The position numbers and the translations under genes were made by a program. This document shows, one piece after another, positions 53,056 through 63,462 of a stretch of 64,000 bases of DNA; positions within the stretch are counted from its first letter, which is position 1, and the number at the start of each line of letters is the position of its first letter. The notes under the pieces were generated by a model. That model saw nothing but the letters and a program-made list of their open reading frames with translations. It searched no databases and was not told where the DNA came from. Source of the DNA: Celeribacter baekdonensis B30 (GTDB lineage: Bacteria > Pseudomonadota > Alphaproteobacteria > Rhodobacterales > Rhodobacteraceae); contig NZ_AMRK01000005.1 of the NCBI RefSeq assembly GCF_000299875.1, positions 62,001 through 126,000 on the forward strand, in the 5' to 3' direction.

Positions 53056-53676
53056 TTATTCCTCTGCAGCGGCCTCTTCGGTTTCTTCATCATCCGAGCT
53101 GCCAAGGCCAGCCGGTGCGGTGATGTTTGCGATGACGAAATCGCGGTCGATCACGGCTTTGGTGCCTTTGGGGAGTTCGATGTCGGAAATGTGGTACACA
53201 TCGCCGATGGTGCCTTTCGAGATGTCGAGCGTGATGTGATCGGGGATATCCGCCGCAGTCACGATCAGTTCAACCTCGGTGCGCACATGGGTGACAACAC
53301 CACCTTTTTTGATGCCCGGGGACACTTCCTCGCCGACGATTTCAACCGGAATGAACAGGTTGATGCGGGAGTTGCGGTGCAGGCGCATGAAATCGACGTG
53401 AGTCGGAAGGTCTTTCACCACGTCGCGCTGAACGCCACGGCAGATCACGCGCACGTCGTCCTGGCCTTCAACTTTGAGGTTGAACAGCGTGGACAAGAAA
53501 CGGCCCGCTTTCAGGCGTTTCAACAGCACGTTGAACGGAAGGTTGATCGGCATCGGTTCTTTGTCGTCACCGTAAACGATACCCGGTACGAACCCGTCAC
53601 GACGAGCTTGGCGAGCGGCGCCCTTGCCTGTCCCCGCGCGTACCGTGGCAATAAGATCAGGAATCTCACCAGCCAT
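53056..53676 (-). CDS. rplY: 50S ribosomal protein L25 (long, CTC type)
   Basis: The 206-residue protein has the L25 5S rRNA-binding domain (residues about 5-95: [28 protein letters not shown]) and the C-terminal beta domain (about 100-190) of general stress protein CTC. It ends with an acidic tail ([12 protein letters not shown]). [12 protein letters not shown] is the usual start; the longer frame upstream has no support. It is divergent from the MFS gene. Confidence 0.94.
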   Translation of the reverse strand: MAGEIPDLIATVRAGTGKGAARQARRDGFVPGIVYGDDKEPMPINLPFNVLLKRLKAGRFLSTLFNLKVEGQDDVRVICRGVQRDVVKDLPTHVDFMRLHRNSRINLFIPVEIVGEEVSPGIKKGGVVTHVRTEVELIVTAADIPDHITLDISKGTIGDVYHISDIELPKGTKAVIDRDFVIANITAPAGLGSSDDEETEEAAAEE

Positions 53677-53899
53677 TTTAAGTCTCCAAATGTTAGGGCG
53701 GGACTCCTCCAAGGCTGTAGTCCCGCATGAAGTCGCGCGTATAGGCGAGATTCTCCCAAATTGAAAGCCCCATCTTGCTTGCCCCGGCACGCGAGGGTGC
53801 AAATGCGACTTGTGGCCCGGGCTGCTTGCGATATACCTTATCCAAAGCGCTTTGAATAAAGCGCATCCAATCCGATTCAGTACAGCTTTGGAGCCTGAT

Positions 53900-55057
53900 A
53901 TGGCAAAGACCTTTTTACGCGCGCTTACGGTTTCGCGCGGTCCTATTTTGGCGCTGGGCGCCGTCGGCGTGGTCTGGGGCACGTTCGCCGCGATGGTCCC
54001 TGTCATTAAAATTCAGGCACAAGCCAGTGATGCTGCCTTTGGCGCAGCCCTTTTGGGGTCTGCGGCTGGGGGGATGGTGGCCATGTATATTGCCCCCAAA
54101 CTCTCTGAGACCCTTGGGCGCTTTGTCTTGCCCCTTTTGGCAGGTCTGTCGATGATGGTGCTGCAATTGCCGATTTTTGCCGCATCAACCGCCCTGCTTT
54201 TCCCCGTGATGGTTGCGCTTGGCATGGCCGTGGCCAGCCTCGACATCAACGCCAACCTGCGGATTTCGCAACTTGAAGAGCGCCATGGCCTGCACCTCAT
54301 GAACCTCAATCACGCGATGTTTTCCCTGTGTTTCGGTACGGCAGCGCTGTTTGTGGCGACGTTGCGACAGTCCGGCTGGAGCATCGCGCAGGTCTTGCCT
54401 CTCATGGGTGGGGTCGTCTTGGTGTTGGGTCTTCTCACATTTGAAGCGCGCGATCCGGAGGTCCCGGACACGGACGAAGCGACCACGCTTGAGACGCCCG
54501 GTTTGCCATGGCGTCCGATCCTGTTGGTCGCTTTGATGTTGTTTGTGTCCTTTGTGGGCGAAAACGCCATCGAATCCTGGTCGGCGCTGTTTCTTGAGCG
54601 CGAGCTTGGTAGCGCGGCAGGGCAGGGCGGTTTCGGCCCCTCCACCCTTGGCTTTACCATGGCCACGTTTCGTCTTTTGGGGCATTTGGGCACACAGCGG
54701 CTCGGCGAGGCACGTGTGGTGCTGTGGTCAGGCGTTTTGGGCGTGATCGGGGCGCTGATCCTGTCTCAGGCCCAAACCCAACCGATCGCGCTGTTTGGGA
54801 TCGCCGTCACCGCAATCGGCATGGCGGTGATCGTGCCAACCGCGACCTCTCTTTTGGGCAAACGCGTGTCGCGTCGCCATCGCAGTCTCGCCATTTCCCG
54901 CGCGTGGATGTTGGGCTTTGTCGGTTTTTTTGTCGGACCCTCAACCATCGGTTTCGTGTCTGATCATTTTGGCTTGCGCGTGGCGTTTTTATGCGTCGCA
55001 GGGATGCTTTCTGTGATCATCCCTGCGGTGCTTTCATTGACCCGTGCGCGGAACTGA
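53900..55057 (+). CDS. MFS transporter
   Basis: The 385-residue protein has about 12 membrane segments in two halves with a central loop near residue 190 ([18 protein letters not shown]). It resembles the YbjJ/FucP-like MFS transporters often seen in Rhodobacterales, with [19 protein letters not shown] and [16 protein letters not shown]. Substrate unknown. GGAG is 6 bases before the ATG. It converges with lldD with 6 bp between stops. Confidence 0.82.
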   Translation: MAKTFLRALTVSRGPILALGAVGVVWGTFAAMVPVIKIQAQASDAAFGAALLGSAAGGMVAMYIAPKLSETLGRFVLPLLAGLSMMVLQLPIFAASTALLFPVMVALGMAVASLDINANLRISQLEERHGLHLMNLNHAMFSLCFGTAALFVATLRQSGWSIAQVLPLMGGVVLVLGLLTFEARDPEVPDTDEATTLETPGLPWRPILLVALMLFVSFVGENAIESWSALFLERELGSAAGQGGFGPSTLGFTMATFRLLGHLGTQRLGEARVVLWSGVLGVIGALILSQAQTQPIALFGIAVTAIGMAVIVPTATSLLGKRVSRRHRSLAISRAWMLGFVGFFVGPSTIGFVSDHFGLRVAFLCVAGMLSVIIPAVLSLTRARN

Positions 55058-55063
55058 CTGGGG

Positions 55064-56227
55064 TTACGCCCAGCGACCGGCGAAATCTTCGGGCACCAAA
55101 ACCATATCCCGGTCGACCTGATCCACGGTTCTGCGGCCACAGAGCGCCATGGTGGTGTCCATTTCCTTTTGGATCACTTCAAGCGCCTTGGTCACGCCTG
55201 CCTCGCCCATGGCACCAAGCCCATGGACAAAAGCGCGGCCAATATAGGTGCCTTTTGCCCCCAGAGCCAAGGCTTTGAGCACGTCTTGCCCCGAGCGAAT
55301 GCCACTGTCGAGGTGCACTTCGATCTTGTCGCCGACCGCGTCCATGATTTCGGGCAGCATCCGAATGGAAGACAGCGCGCCATCAAGTTGGCGTCCGCCG
55401 TGGTTGGAGACCACAATGGCGTCCGCGCCGATATTGGCCGCCTGTTTGGCATCTTCCGCGTCCAAAATGCCTTTGAGGATGACGGGACCGTCCCACATCC
55501 GGCGCAGTTCGGCGATCCGGTTCCAGTCAAGCGACTGATCAAAGGCTTCTGCGGTCCATGCGCTCAGAGAAGATGGGTTGGTGACGCCCTTGGCATGGCC
55601 GACAATGTTGCCAAAAAAGCGTCGTTTGGTGCCGAGCATTTCAAGGCCCCATTGCGCCTTGGTCATCATATTGGCGATGGATTTCGGTGTGAGCTTGGGC
55701 GGGGCGGAGAGACCGTTTTTCAGGTCTTTGTGGCGCTGGCCCATGATTTGCAAATCGACGGTGATCACCAGAGCGGAACATTTGGCATCTGTGGCACGGG
55801 CAATCAGGCGACGCATGAAATCGTCGTCTTTGAGGGTGTAAACCTGAAACCAAAAGGGTTTGTCCGTGTGTTCGGCGACGTCTTCGATGGAACAGATCGA
55901 CATGGTCGACAGGGTGAAAGGCACGCCAAATTTCGCCGCCGCCTTCGCCGCTTTGATCTCGCCATCGGCGCGTTGCATCCCGGTCAGCCCCACAGGGGCA
56001 AGGGCCACGGGCATGGCCACATCTTGCCCAATCATTTTAGAGGCGGTCGAGCGGCCCGTCATGTCCACAGCGATGCGTTGGCGCAGGCGGATCTTGTCAA
56101 AATCGGTGACGTTTTCGCGAAAGGTCTGTTCGGTCCAGGACCCGCTTTCGCAATAGTCATAAAACATCTTTGGCGTGCGCATTTTATGCAGCCGTTTGAG
56201 ATCATAAACATTGGTAATGACGGGCAT
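55064..56227 (-). CDS. lldD: FMN-dependent L-lactate dehydrogenase LldD-like
   Basis: The 387-residue protein is an FMN alpha-hydroxyacid dehydrogenase with ALAPVGLTGMQRADGE, FQVYTLKDDDFMRRLI, the lysine in VILKGILDAEDA and the active-site motif SNHGGRQLDG near residue 280. It oxidises L-lactate or a related hydroxy acid and passes electrons to the respiratory chain. Start MPVITNVYD is preferred, with AGGA upstream. Glycolate or mandelate as substrate cannot be excluded. Confidence 0.9.
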   Translation of the reverse strand: MPVITNVYDLKRLHKMRTPKMFYDYCESGSWTEQTFRENVTDFDKIRLRQRIAVDMTGRSTASKMIGQDVAMPVALAPVGLTGMQRADGEIKAAKAAAKFGVPFTLSTMSICSIEDVAEHTDKPFWFQVYTLKDDDFMRRLIARATDAKCSALVITVDLQIMGQRHKDLKNGLSAPPKLTPKSIANMMTKAQWGLEMLGTKRRFFGNIVGHAKGVTNPSSLSAWTAEAFDQSLDWNRIAELRRMWDGPVILKGILDAEDAKQAANIGADAIVVSNHGGRQLDGALSSIRMLPEIMDAVGDKIEVHLDSGIRSGQDVLKALALGAKGTYIGRAFVHGLGAMGEAGVTKALEVIQKEMDTTMALCGRRTVDQVDRDMVLVPEDFAGRWA

Positions 56228-56400
56228 TGCTGATCCTAGATGGTGGAATTGGTTTTCTAACTTAACCAATTTGCACATATTGAGACCAAAGCCAAGACCA
56301 ATTGCTGCGGCGTTTTGTGCGGGCACAGTGACACATCGGATCAGCCCAGTTTCAATATGGTTGTGTTGCCCAAAGTCTGATCTCCATGGGGGGCGGTCGA

Positions 56401-57279
56401 TTACAGGCTCATAAAAATGGCAATGTTTTCGTGCAGCTTCGCGTCCAAAAACTCAATGCCAAAGGACATGTCTGGCAGCAGGTCGATCATGTCTTGGCCA
56501 TTCGGGTCTTCAACGACCCCTTCAAACAGCGTTTCAAGGCCAACCCAGTCCTGCCACGTGTTGAACGCCGCCTGTTCAAGCGCATCTGGCTGCGTAATAG
56601 GGGATTGTGCCGGGCGCACGAAAGTCAGATCAAAGATATTCTGATCGAAGGTCGCAAGGATGTCTTTGAGCTTCTCCACTTGTGCTGCACCTGCTTGCGC
56701 CCCGCGCGCGAGATGAATGAGACAGGCCTCTTTGCCCGCCTCTTGCAACAGTCGGCTTTGATTTGTTGCGGTGGCAATGATCCGGGTTCGGACCAGTTTT
56801 TCTGGCGCTTGGTTCACCGAGGTTTGAAGTTCCAGGGATTGTGAAACATTGCGCCAGAGTTTTTCCAGAGATTGCGATTTAAACGTGAGTTTGAGCACCT
56901 CTTCATCTGTCAGACCTGTATCCGAGAGAAAGGCCGCCACTTTTTTGTCGAGTCCTTTCCAAACCATCTCAACAGAGCCAATTTGGGTGCGGATGTTGCC
57001 GTTTGTGATCGGGGGGATGGCATCGTTGCCCTCAGTGAGGGCGACAAGCGCTACAGAAATCTCCGTGCGGGTCTGTTCGACCACCCGACGATTGCGTGCG
57101 ACATCAATTCCGGCCTGCGCGAAACAGATACTTCTGACAAGACGGTGACCAAGCGCGCTTTGCTCCCCGATCAAGAGCACATGTTGGTCATACGATGCCT
57201 CTACCTCAGAGGCGCGCAGGGGGCCGATACTGGAGACCACTGTTAAACAAATCACAAAGAGGAGGCGGATGAGGGGCAT
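56401..57279 (-). CDS. Secreted protein with a stand-alone PilJ-type sensor domain
   Basis: The 292-residue product has a signal peptide (LIRLLFVICLTVVSSIGPLR). Two helical halves follow that each look like the type IV pili chemotaxis receptor N-terminal (PilJ) module. The first has LIGEQSALGHRLVRSICFAQ, echoing the GRQRMLSQRM pattern of such domains. No membrane anchor, HAMP or signalling domain follows, so it is a free periplasmic protein. No partner kinase or receptor is adjacent. Family assignment is by pattern only. Confidence 0.65.
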   Translation of the reverse strand: MPLIRLLFVICLTVVSSIGPLRASEVEASYDQHVLLIGEQSALGHRLVRSICFAQAGIDVARNRRVVEQTRTEISVALVALTEGNDAIPPITNGNIRTQIGSVEMVWKGLDKKVAAFLSDTGLTDEEVLKLTFKSQSLEKLWRNVSQSLELQTSVNQAPEKLVRTRIIATATNQSRLLQEAGKEACLIHLARGAQAGAAQVEKLKDILATFDQNIFDLTFVRPAQSPITQPDALEQAAFNTWQDWVGLETLFEGVVEDPNGQDMIDLLPDMSFGIEFLDAKLHENIAIFMSL

Positions 57280-57356
57280 GGACGTCTCGCTGGTTTCACT
57301 GCGCTGACCTTGTGCGATTCGCCTTTCCATTCTCTTAAATTGCGGCCAGAGACCAT

Positions 57357-57384
57357 AAAAAAGCCCGCCAAACAGCGGGCTTTT
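57357..57384 (-). terminator. Rho-independent terminator of the carboxynorspermidine gene pair
   Basis: AGCCCGC/GCGGGCT with a 6-nt loop is followed on the minus strand by a T-run, 20 bp after the stop codon. Confidence 0.85.
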
Positions 57385-57402
57385 CAGCGTGGAGAGGTGG
57401 GT

Positions 57403-58647
57403 TTAGGCGTCCCAGGCTTTGTCTTCGCCGCCAAGGCCGCCGATCTGAACACGGGTCGGAAGCCCCATTTTGTCCAGCAGCGTAAAGAACGGTTTCGGAT
57501 CCATTTCCTCAACGTTTTTCATGGTCTTCGCATCCCATTCGCCAGAGGCCACCAACATCGCAGCCGCAACAGGAGGCACACCTGCCGTGTAGGAAATGCC
57601 TTGGCTGCCGACCTCATCAAAGGCCTCTTTGTGATCGGCGACATTGTAGACAAACATCTCGATGTCCTTGCCGTCTTTCACGCCCTTCACCAGATCGCCG
57701 ATACAGGTTTTACCGGTGTAATCGGGTGCCAAGGACGACGGGTCGGGCAACACGGCTTTGACGACTTTGAGCGGCACAACCTCTTGGCCTTCCGCGGTCA
57801 TCACCGGCTTTTCGGACAAAAGGCCGAGGTTTTTCAAAACGGTAAAGACGTTGATGTAATGATCGCCAAAGCCCATCCAGAACCGCACATCGGCTTTGGG
57901 GTAATTGGCGGCGAGGCTGTGCACCTCATCATGGCCCGATTGATAGGCCTTTTGCGTGCCCACAACCGGCAAGTCCCATTCGCGGCCGGAGGCGAACATC
58001 GACGTCTCTTTCCATTGCTGGTCTTCCCAGTAATAGACCGTGCCGGTGAATTCGCGAAAGTTGATTTCGGGATCGAAATTGGTGGCGAAATATTTGCCAT
58101 GCGACCCGGCGTTGATGTCGACGATGTCGATGGATTTGACCTCGTCCATCTGATCGGCGGCAAAGCGGGCAAAGGCGTTGACCACACCCGGATCAAACCC
58201 GGCCCCAAGGATTGCGGTGACACCCTTCTCGGTGCACAGGTCGCGCTTTTTCCATTCATAATTGCCATACCATGGCGGGATTTCACAAATTTTCGCCGGA
58301 TCTTCGTGGATCGCCGTGTCGATATAGGCCGCACCCGTCTCGATACAGGCATCCATTACCGTCATGTTGACAAAAGCGGAGCCGACGTTGATCACGATCT
58401 GGGCACCGGTCTCGCGGATCAGGGCCGCCACCGCCGCACTGTCCATCGCATCGACCTGATGGGCCGCCAGAACGCCCTCTTGTTTCATCGCGCGTTTGGC
58501 ATGCACGGTCTCAAGGATGGATTCGCATTTCGAAAGCGTCCGGCTGGCGATATGAATATCCCCCAGCACATCGTTGTTTTGAGCGCATTTATGCGCCACG
58601 ACCTGAGCGACGCCGCCAGCGCCAATGATGAGTACGTTCCGTTTCAA
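57403..58647 (-). CDS. Carboxynorspermidine/carboxyspermidine dehydrogenase (saccharopine dehydrogenase family)
   Basis: The 414-residue protein has an N-terminal Rossmann motif VLIIGAGGVAQVVAHKCAQ and the Lys9-like fold with INVGSAFVNMTVMDACIETG and GAGFDPGVVNAF. In this subgroup the enzyme condenses aspartate semialdehyde with putrescine or diaminopropane to give carboxy(nor)spermidine. The decarboxylase for the next step is encoded immediately upstream (43 bp), confirming the polyamine role rather than lysine metabolism. Confidence 0.9.
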   Translation of the reverse strand: MKRNVLIIGAGGVAQVVAHKCAQNNDVLGDIHIASRTLSKCESILETVHAKRAMKQEGVLAAHQVDAMDSAAVAALIRETGAQIVINVGSAFVNMTVMDACIETGAAYIDTAIHEDPAKICEIPPWYGNYEWKKRDLCTEKGVTAILGAGFDPGVVNAFARFAADQMDEVKSIDIVDINAGSHGKYFATNFDPEINFREFTGTVYYWEDQQWKETSMFASGREWDLPVVGTQKAYQSGHDEVHSLAANYPKADVRFWMGFGDHYINVFTVLKNLGLLSEKPVMTAEGQEVVPLKVVKAVLPDPSSLAPDYTGKTCIGDLVKGVKDGKDIEMFVYNVADHKEAFDEVGSQGISYTAGVPPVAAAMLVASGEWDAKTMKNVEEMDPKPFFTLLDKMGLPTRVQIGGLGGEDKAWDA

Positions 58648-58690
58648 CGGTCGAGACCCCCTATCGTTTGGGTGGTGAGTGAAAGCGGCC

Positions 58691-59800
58691 TCAGCCGAGC
58701 GCCGCGACGAAATCCGGATACCCGAAGGAGCGGGCTATGGTGATGGACCCATCCAATTCGCGCAGGGCGATGGAGGGCATTTGCACACCGTTAAACCAGT
58801 TCTTTTTAACCATTGTGTAACCAGCGGCGTCCTGAATCGAGATTTTATCGCCAATTTCGAGCGGTTTGTCGAACAAGGCGTCACCAAAGATGTCCCCGGC
58901 CAAACAGGTTTTGCCCGCGATTTGATAGGCATGCGTGCCGTTTTGCGGCAATTTCGCCGTCTCGCGGTAGATCAACAGATCCAGCATATGCGCCTCGATC
59001 GAGCTGTCGACGATGGCAACTTTTTTGCCCCGATCTTCACTTTTGGTGTCGATGATGTCGAGCACGGACACTTCCAACGTGGTCGAGCCGGTGATCGAGG
59101 CCTCGCCAGGTTCAAGATAGACCTGAACACCCATCGCATCCGAGAAGGCTTTGAGGCGATCCGCGAGCTTGTCCAAAGGATAGTCATCGCCGGTAAAATG
59201 AATGCCGCCGCCCAAAGAGACCCAGTCCAAACGTTTCAAAAACGTGCCAAACTCGGCTTCGATCCGGGTCAATTGATCGGAAAACAGATCGAAATCGCGG
59301 TTTTCACAATTATAGTGGATCATCACGCCGGTGATGCGATCCAATGCGCTCTCAAGCCGATCCATGTCCCATTCGCCCAGCCGCGAAAAGGGCCGCGCCG
59401 GGTCCGCAAGATCAAATCCCGAGGTCGAAAACCGTGGGTTCAGGCGCAGTCCGGTGGCAATGCCTGTCGCCTTGGCTCCGAAACGATCCAACTGCCCGAG
59501 AGAGTTGAAAATCAGCTTGTCAGCATGGCTGACAGCTTCGTCAATCTCGTGATCGGCCCAGCCGACGGAATAGCCATGGGTTTCCTTGCCGAACTTCTCC
59601 GCCCCGAGTTTCAGCTCATAGAGTGACGACGAGGTCGTCCCGTCCATATAATCGCGCATGAAATCGAACGCCGGCCATGTGGAAAAACATTTGAGCGCCA
59701 AAAGCGCTTTGGCACCGGAGCGCTCACGCAGCCGGGCGATTTTTTCCATGTTGGGCAACAGGCGCGCCTTGTCGATGAGGTAGTAAGGCGTCTGGATCAT
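58691..59800 (-). CDS. nspC: Carboxynorspermidine decarboxylase
   Basis: The 369-residue fold-type III PLP enzyme has the PLP lysine in ALLALKCFSTWP near residue 37, LGGGIHFTGDDYP, EPGEASITGSTTLEV and the cysteine in AGKTCLAGDIFGD. It decarboxylates carboxyspermidine or carboxynorspermidine. Start at 59800 follows GAGGGGA and gives the family length. With the dehydrogenase 43 bp downstream it forms a spermidine synthesis route not using decarboxylated SAM. Confidence 0.93.
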   Translation of the reverse strand: MIQTPYYLIDKARLLPNMEKIARLRERSGAKALLALKCFSTWPAFDFMRDYMDGTTSSSLYELKLGAEKFGKETHGYSVGWADHEIDEAVSHADKLIFNSLGQLDRFGAKATGIATGLRLNPRFSTSGFDLADPARPFSRLGEWDMDRLESALDRITGVMIHYNCENRDFDLFSDQLTRIEAEFGTFLKRLDWVSLGGGIHFTGDDYPLDKLADRLKAFSDAMGVQVYLEPGEASITGSTTLEVSVLDIIDTKSEDRGKKVAIVDSSIEAHMLDLLIYRETAKLPQNGTHAYQIAGKTCLAGDIFGDALFDKPLEIGDKISIQDAAGYTMVKKNWFNGVQMPSIALRELDGSITIARSFGYPDFVAALG

Positions 59801-59990
59801 CGTGGGTCCCCTCACGGTTTCAAAAGGGATGAACGGTGTGAGGGGCACTTAGGGCGATTCATCCTCTAGGGCAAGGAAAATACGGATGTACCGCCTCTGC
59901 TCTCATATCCGTATTGGGAGGTGGACCGGGTAAAGCATTGCGCTCCCCCGACCAGAAATGCGCTACGTTTTTGGCGTATTAAAGAACGGG

Positions 59991-60782
59991 TTAGGCGCGA
60001 TGTGCGCCTTCGGCCAAGGCGGCGACATAGGCGATGATCTCATCCACCGACTTGCCCTGTGCGATCTCATTGACAATCGCGGACCCAACCACGGTGCCGT
60101 CAGCCACGCTTGCGATCTCTTGGGCCTTCTCGGGGGTCCGAACGCCAAAGCCCACGATCACTGGCAGGTCCGTCTTGGCCTTGATCCGCGCCACTTCCGG
60201 GGCGACGTCGGCGCCAGAGGCGGCGGCGGCGCCGGTGATCCCGGTGATCGAGACGTAATAGACAAAGCCCGAGGTATTGGTCAGCACTTTCGGCAGGCGT
60301 TTGTCATCGGTGGTCGGCGTGGCCAAACGGATAAAGTTCATTCCGGCCTTTTGCGCCGGAATGCACAGCTCGTCATCTTCTTCGGGCGGCAGATCGACGA
60401 TGATCAACCCGTCAATCCCGGCCTCAACCGCATCGACCAAAAACTTATCGACACCGCGCGAATAGATCGGGTTGTAATAGCCCATCAAAACGATCGGGGT
60501 GGTGTCATCGCCCTTACGAAATTCTGCTGCCATATCAAGGGTCTTTTGCAAGGTCATGCCGTGATCCAGCGCGCGCTGACCGGCCAGTTGAATGGTCGGA
60601 CCATCGGCCATCGGATCGGTAAAGGGCAGGCCCAGCTCGATGATATCCACGCCCGCACCGGGCAGGGCTTTGACAATCTCAAGCGACTTTTCAACATCGG
60701 GATCACCCGCCATCACATAGGCGACAAAGGCTTTTTTGCCCTGAGCTTTGAGCTCTGCGAATTTGGCGTCGATGCGGGTCAT
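59991..60782 (-). CDS. trpA: Tryptophan synthase alpha chain
   Basis: The 263-residue TIM barrel has the catalytic Glu in [19 protein letters not shown] near residue 50 and the Asp in the same segment. [14 protein letters not shown] and the phosphate loop [15 protein letters not shown] also fit. It cleaves indole-3-glycerol phosphate. GGAGG precedes the ATG. It is divergent from ychF and remote from trpFB. Confidence 0.95.
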   Translation of the reverse strand: MTRIDAKFAELKAQGKKAFVAYVMAGDPDVEKSLEIVKALPGAGVDIIELGLPFTDPMADGPTIQLAGQRALDHGMTLQKTLDMAAEFRKGDDTTPIVLMGYYNPIYSRGVDKFLVDAVEAGIDGLIIVDLPPEEDDELCIPAQKAGMNFIRLATPTTDDKRLPKVLTNTSGFVYYVSITGITGAAAASGADVAPEVARIKAKTDLPVIVGFGVRTPEKAQEIASVADGTVVGSAIVNEIAQGKSVDEIIAYVAALAEGAHRA

Positions 60783-60908
60783 AGGGGCCTCCGGCTTGCA
60801 AGTCTTCACCGGGTTTGGCCGATCTTTGCGCCAAGTGCAATGGCGAAGGCTTGCGCGAGGCCTCTTTGCACCTTAGACACGCGTGGAATCTGGACAAAGG
60901 GACGCGAT

Positions 60909-62006
60909 ATGGGCTTTAAAATGGGAATTGTCGGGCTGCCGAACGTGGGCAAATCGACGCTGTTTAATGCTCTGACCAAAACGGCAGCCGCGCAGGCGGC
61001 GAATTTTCCGTTCTGTACGATTGAGCCCAACGTGGGCGAGGTTGCAGTGCCGGATGCGCGTCTGGACAGTTTGGCCGAGATCGCCGGGTCAAAGCAGATC
61101 ATTCCAACGCGGATGACATTCGTTGACATCGCGGGTCTGGTCAAAGGTGCCTCAAAGGGCGAGGGGCTTGGCAACCAATTCTTGGCCAACATCCGCGAAT
61201 GCGACGCCATCGCCCATGTGGTCCGTTGTTTTGAAGACGGCGATGTGACCCATGTCGAAGGCCGGGTTGACCCGGTCGATGATGCGCAAGTGATCGAGAT
61301 GGAATTGATGTTGGCCGATTTGGAAAGCATCGAAAAACGCCGGGCCAATTTAGCGCGCAAACTCAAAGGCAATGACAAGGAGGCGCTTCAGCAAGATCGC
61401 CTTCTGGCCGCAGCCCAAGCCGCCCTTGAGGCCGACAAACCGGCCCGGTCCGTCGAGATCGACCCGGATGACATGAAACAATGGCGGATGCTGCAACTTT
61501 TGACGCAAAAGCCGATCCTCTATGTCTGTAACGTTGAGGAAGAAAACGCCGCCAAGGGCAATGCGCACTCAGAAGCGGTCGCCAAAATGGCCGCGGAGCA
61601 GGGCGCGGGCGCGGTGGTGATTTCGGCCAAGATCGAGGAAGAAATTTCTCAGCTTGAGGCGGAAGAAGCCGAGATGTTCTTGGGCGAAATGGGATTGGAA
61701 GAAGCCGGTCTCGACCGTCTGATCCGCGCAGGCTACGAGTTGCTGCATCTGGAAACCTATTTCACCGTCGGTCCGAAAGAGGCCCGCGCTTGGACCATTC
61801 AAAAAGGCACCGCCGCACCGCAAGCTGCGGGTGTGATCCACGGCGATTTTGAAAAAGGCTTCATCCGCGCGGAAACCATCGCTTTTGCAGACTTTGTGCA
61901 ATTTAAAGGCGAAACTGGCGCGAAAGAAGCCGGCAAAATGCGCGCTGAGGGCAAGAGCTACATCGTCCAAGATGGCGATGTGATGCATTTTTTGTTCAGC
62001 CGCTGA
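60909..62006 (+). CDS. ychF: Redox-regulated ATPase YchF (Obg-family)
   Basis: The 365-residue P-loop protein has [15 protein letters not shown] at residues 6-20, [20 protein letters not shown] near 70 and a C-terminal TGS domain (residues about 278-362). The G4 motif reads CNVEE instead of NKxD, which is why YchF prefers ATP to GTP. It binds ribosomes and takes part in stress responses. AGGGA precedes the ATG. Confidence 0.95.
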   Translation: MGFKMGIVGLPNVGKSTLFNALTKTAAAQAANFPFCTIEPNVGEVAVPDARLDSLAEIAGSKQIIPTRMTFVDIAGLVKGASKGEGLGNQFLANIRECDAIAHVVRCFEDGDVTHVEGRVDPVDDAQVIEMELMLADLESIEKRRANLARKLKGNDKEALQQDRLLAAAQAALEADKPARSVEIDPDDMKQWRMLQLLTQKPILYVCNVEEENAAKGNAHSEAVAKMAAEQGAGAVVISAKIEEEISQLEAEEAEMFLGEMGLEEAGLDRLIRAGYELLHLETYFTVGPKEARAWTIQKGTAAPQAAGVIHGDFEKGFIRAETIAFADFVQFKGETGAKEAGKMRAEGKSYIVQDGDVMHFLFSR

Positions 62007-62035
62007 GGCAGTTTCCAGCAGATCTAAAATCTTTG

Positions 62036-62061
62036 AGGGCCGTCCGTTTGGGCGGTCCTTT
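62036..62061. terminator. Hairpin between ychF and the convergent aldehyde dehydrogenase
   Basis: GGGCCGTCC and GGGCGGTCC form an imperfect stem around a GTTT loop, with a short T-run on the plus strand and A-rich DNA at the other end. It may serve both genes. Confidence 0.6.
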
Positions 62062-62064
62062 ATG

Positions 62065-63462
62065 TTACATAAAGCTGCGCAAACGTTTGAGAAGCCGGGC
62101 TTTGAGGCCTTTGAATGGGGGCTCCACCAAAGCCATCCCGTTCCACTTCACTTGGCGGACCACGGGTTTGAGATGGGAAAACGTCTCGAACCCGGCGCGG
62201 CCATGATAGGCGCCCATGCCAGAGGCACCGACACCGCCAAAGGGCAGTGTGTCAAAGCCCACATGGATCACCGTGTCATTGACTGTCACACCGCCCGAAA
62301 TGGAGTGATCGAGCCACAGGTTCTGCTCGGCGCGGTCCTCGGCAAAGACATAAAGTGCGAGCGGATGATCGCGCCCGGCGACAAAATCAAGCGCCTCTTG
62401 CGGCGTGTCATAGGGCAGGATCGGCAGGATTGGCCCAAAGATTTCCTCCTGCATCAAGGCGATGTCCAAAGGCGGGTCGAGCACGAGGGCGGGGGCGAAT
62501 TTGCGGGCATTCCCGGTTCCGCCGTCAAGCCGGATCACCTCGGCCCCGCGCATTTTTGCCTCCGACAACAGCGCGTCAAGCCGGGCCAGATGACGCTCCG
62601 TGATGATCCCGGCAAAATCAGGGCTTTGCGCGCCTTGCGGATAGAACCGCATCATCGCGCCCATCACCGCGTCGGCCATGGGGCCAATTTTATGACGCGG
62701 CACCAAGACATAATCGGGCGCGACACAGACCTGACCGGCATTGGCGGTTTTGCCCCAGGCGATGCGCCGCGCGGCGCGGTCCAGATCGGCGGAGGGCATC
62801 AGAATGGCGGGGGATTTGCCGCCCAATTCCAAGGTCACCGGCGTCAAATTTCGCGCCGCCGCCTCGGCCACTTTGCGGCCCACAGCGGTGGAGCCGGTGA
62901 AAAACAGGTGATCAAAGGGCAGGTCGGAAAACGCCGCCGACACATCGGGGCCGCCGGTGATCACACTGATTTCGTCGGGGGCAAAGGCATCGGTGATCAT
63001 GTCGCGCAAGGCGGCGGAGGTGCGCGGCGTCAATTCCGAAGGTTTCAGCATCACCCGATTGCCCGCAGCCAGAGCAGCCGCGATGGGCGCAAGCGACAGC
63101 ATCACCGGAAAATTCCACGGTGCGATCACGCCGACCACGCCCAAGGGCTGGGGTCGGATTTCAGCGCGAGCAGGTTTGTAAATCAACGGCGTACGGATGC
63201 GCCGGATTTTCATCCAGGCTTTCAGGTGGCGTTTGGCGGTGCGAATCTCACCAAAACTCACGTCGATGTCAAAGGTCTGGCTTTCCTGTGCACTGCGATG
63301 GGAAAAATCGTCGGACATGGCGGTGAGCAGCGTGGGCTCCGCTTTGGTCAGGGCGTTCTCCAGCCGTGTGAGGCGGTCGAGGCGCACCTCATAGGATACC
63401 ACTGGCTCCGCGCGATGGGCACGGCGCATGGCCTCGAAAACGGATGGCATCTCGGTACTCAT
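62065..63462 (-). CDS. Aldehyde dehydrogenase, coniferyl aldehyde dehydrogenase type
   Basis: The 465-residue enzyme has APWNFPVMLSLAPIAAALAA near residue 113, FTGSTAVGRKV, the general base in TLELGGKSP near 211 and the catalytic cysteine in NAGQVCVAPDYVL near 245. It ends with FGGVGASGMGAYHG. This class I short form without N-terminal extension includes coniferyl aldehyde and fatty aldehyde dehydrogenases. No lignin-monomer genes are adjacent, so substrate is open. Confidence 0.88.
   Translation of the reverse strand: MSTEMPSVFEAMRRAHRAEPVVSYEVRLDRLTRLENALTKAEPTLLTAMSDDFSHRSAQESQTFDIDVSFGEIRTAKRHLKAWMKIRRIRTPLIYKPARAEIRPQPLGVVGVIAPWNFPVMLSLAPIAAALAAGNRVMLKPSELTPRTSAALRDMITDAFAPDEISVITGGPDVSAAFSDLPFDHLFFTGSTAVGRKVAEAAARNLTPVTLELGGKSPAILMPSADLDRAARRIAWGKTANAGQVCVAPDYVLVPRHKIGPMADAVMGAMMRFYPQGAQSPDFAGIITERHLARLDALLSEAKMRGAEVIRLDGGTGNARKFAPALVLDPPLDIALMQEEIFGPILPILPYDTPQEALDFVAGRDHPLALYVFAEDRAEQNLWLDHSISGGVTVNDTVIHVGFDTLPFGGVGASGMGAYHGRAGFETFSHLKPVVRQVKWNGMALVEPPFKGLKARLLKRLRSFM

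Noticed and set aside
51755-53239. 494-codon plus-strand frame across pth, the phosphodiesterase gene and part of rplY
   Set aside because: It spans three recognisable minus-strand genes and has no family resemblance; a GC-bias artefact.
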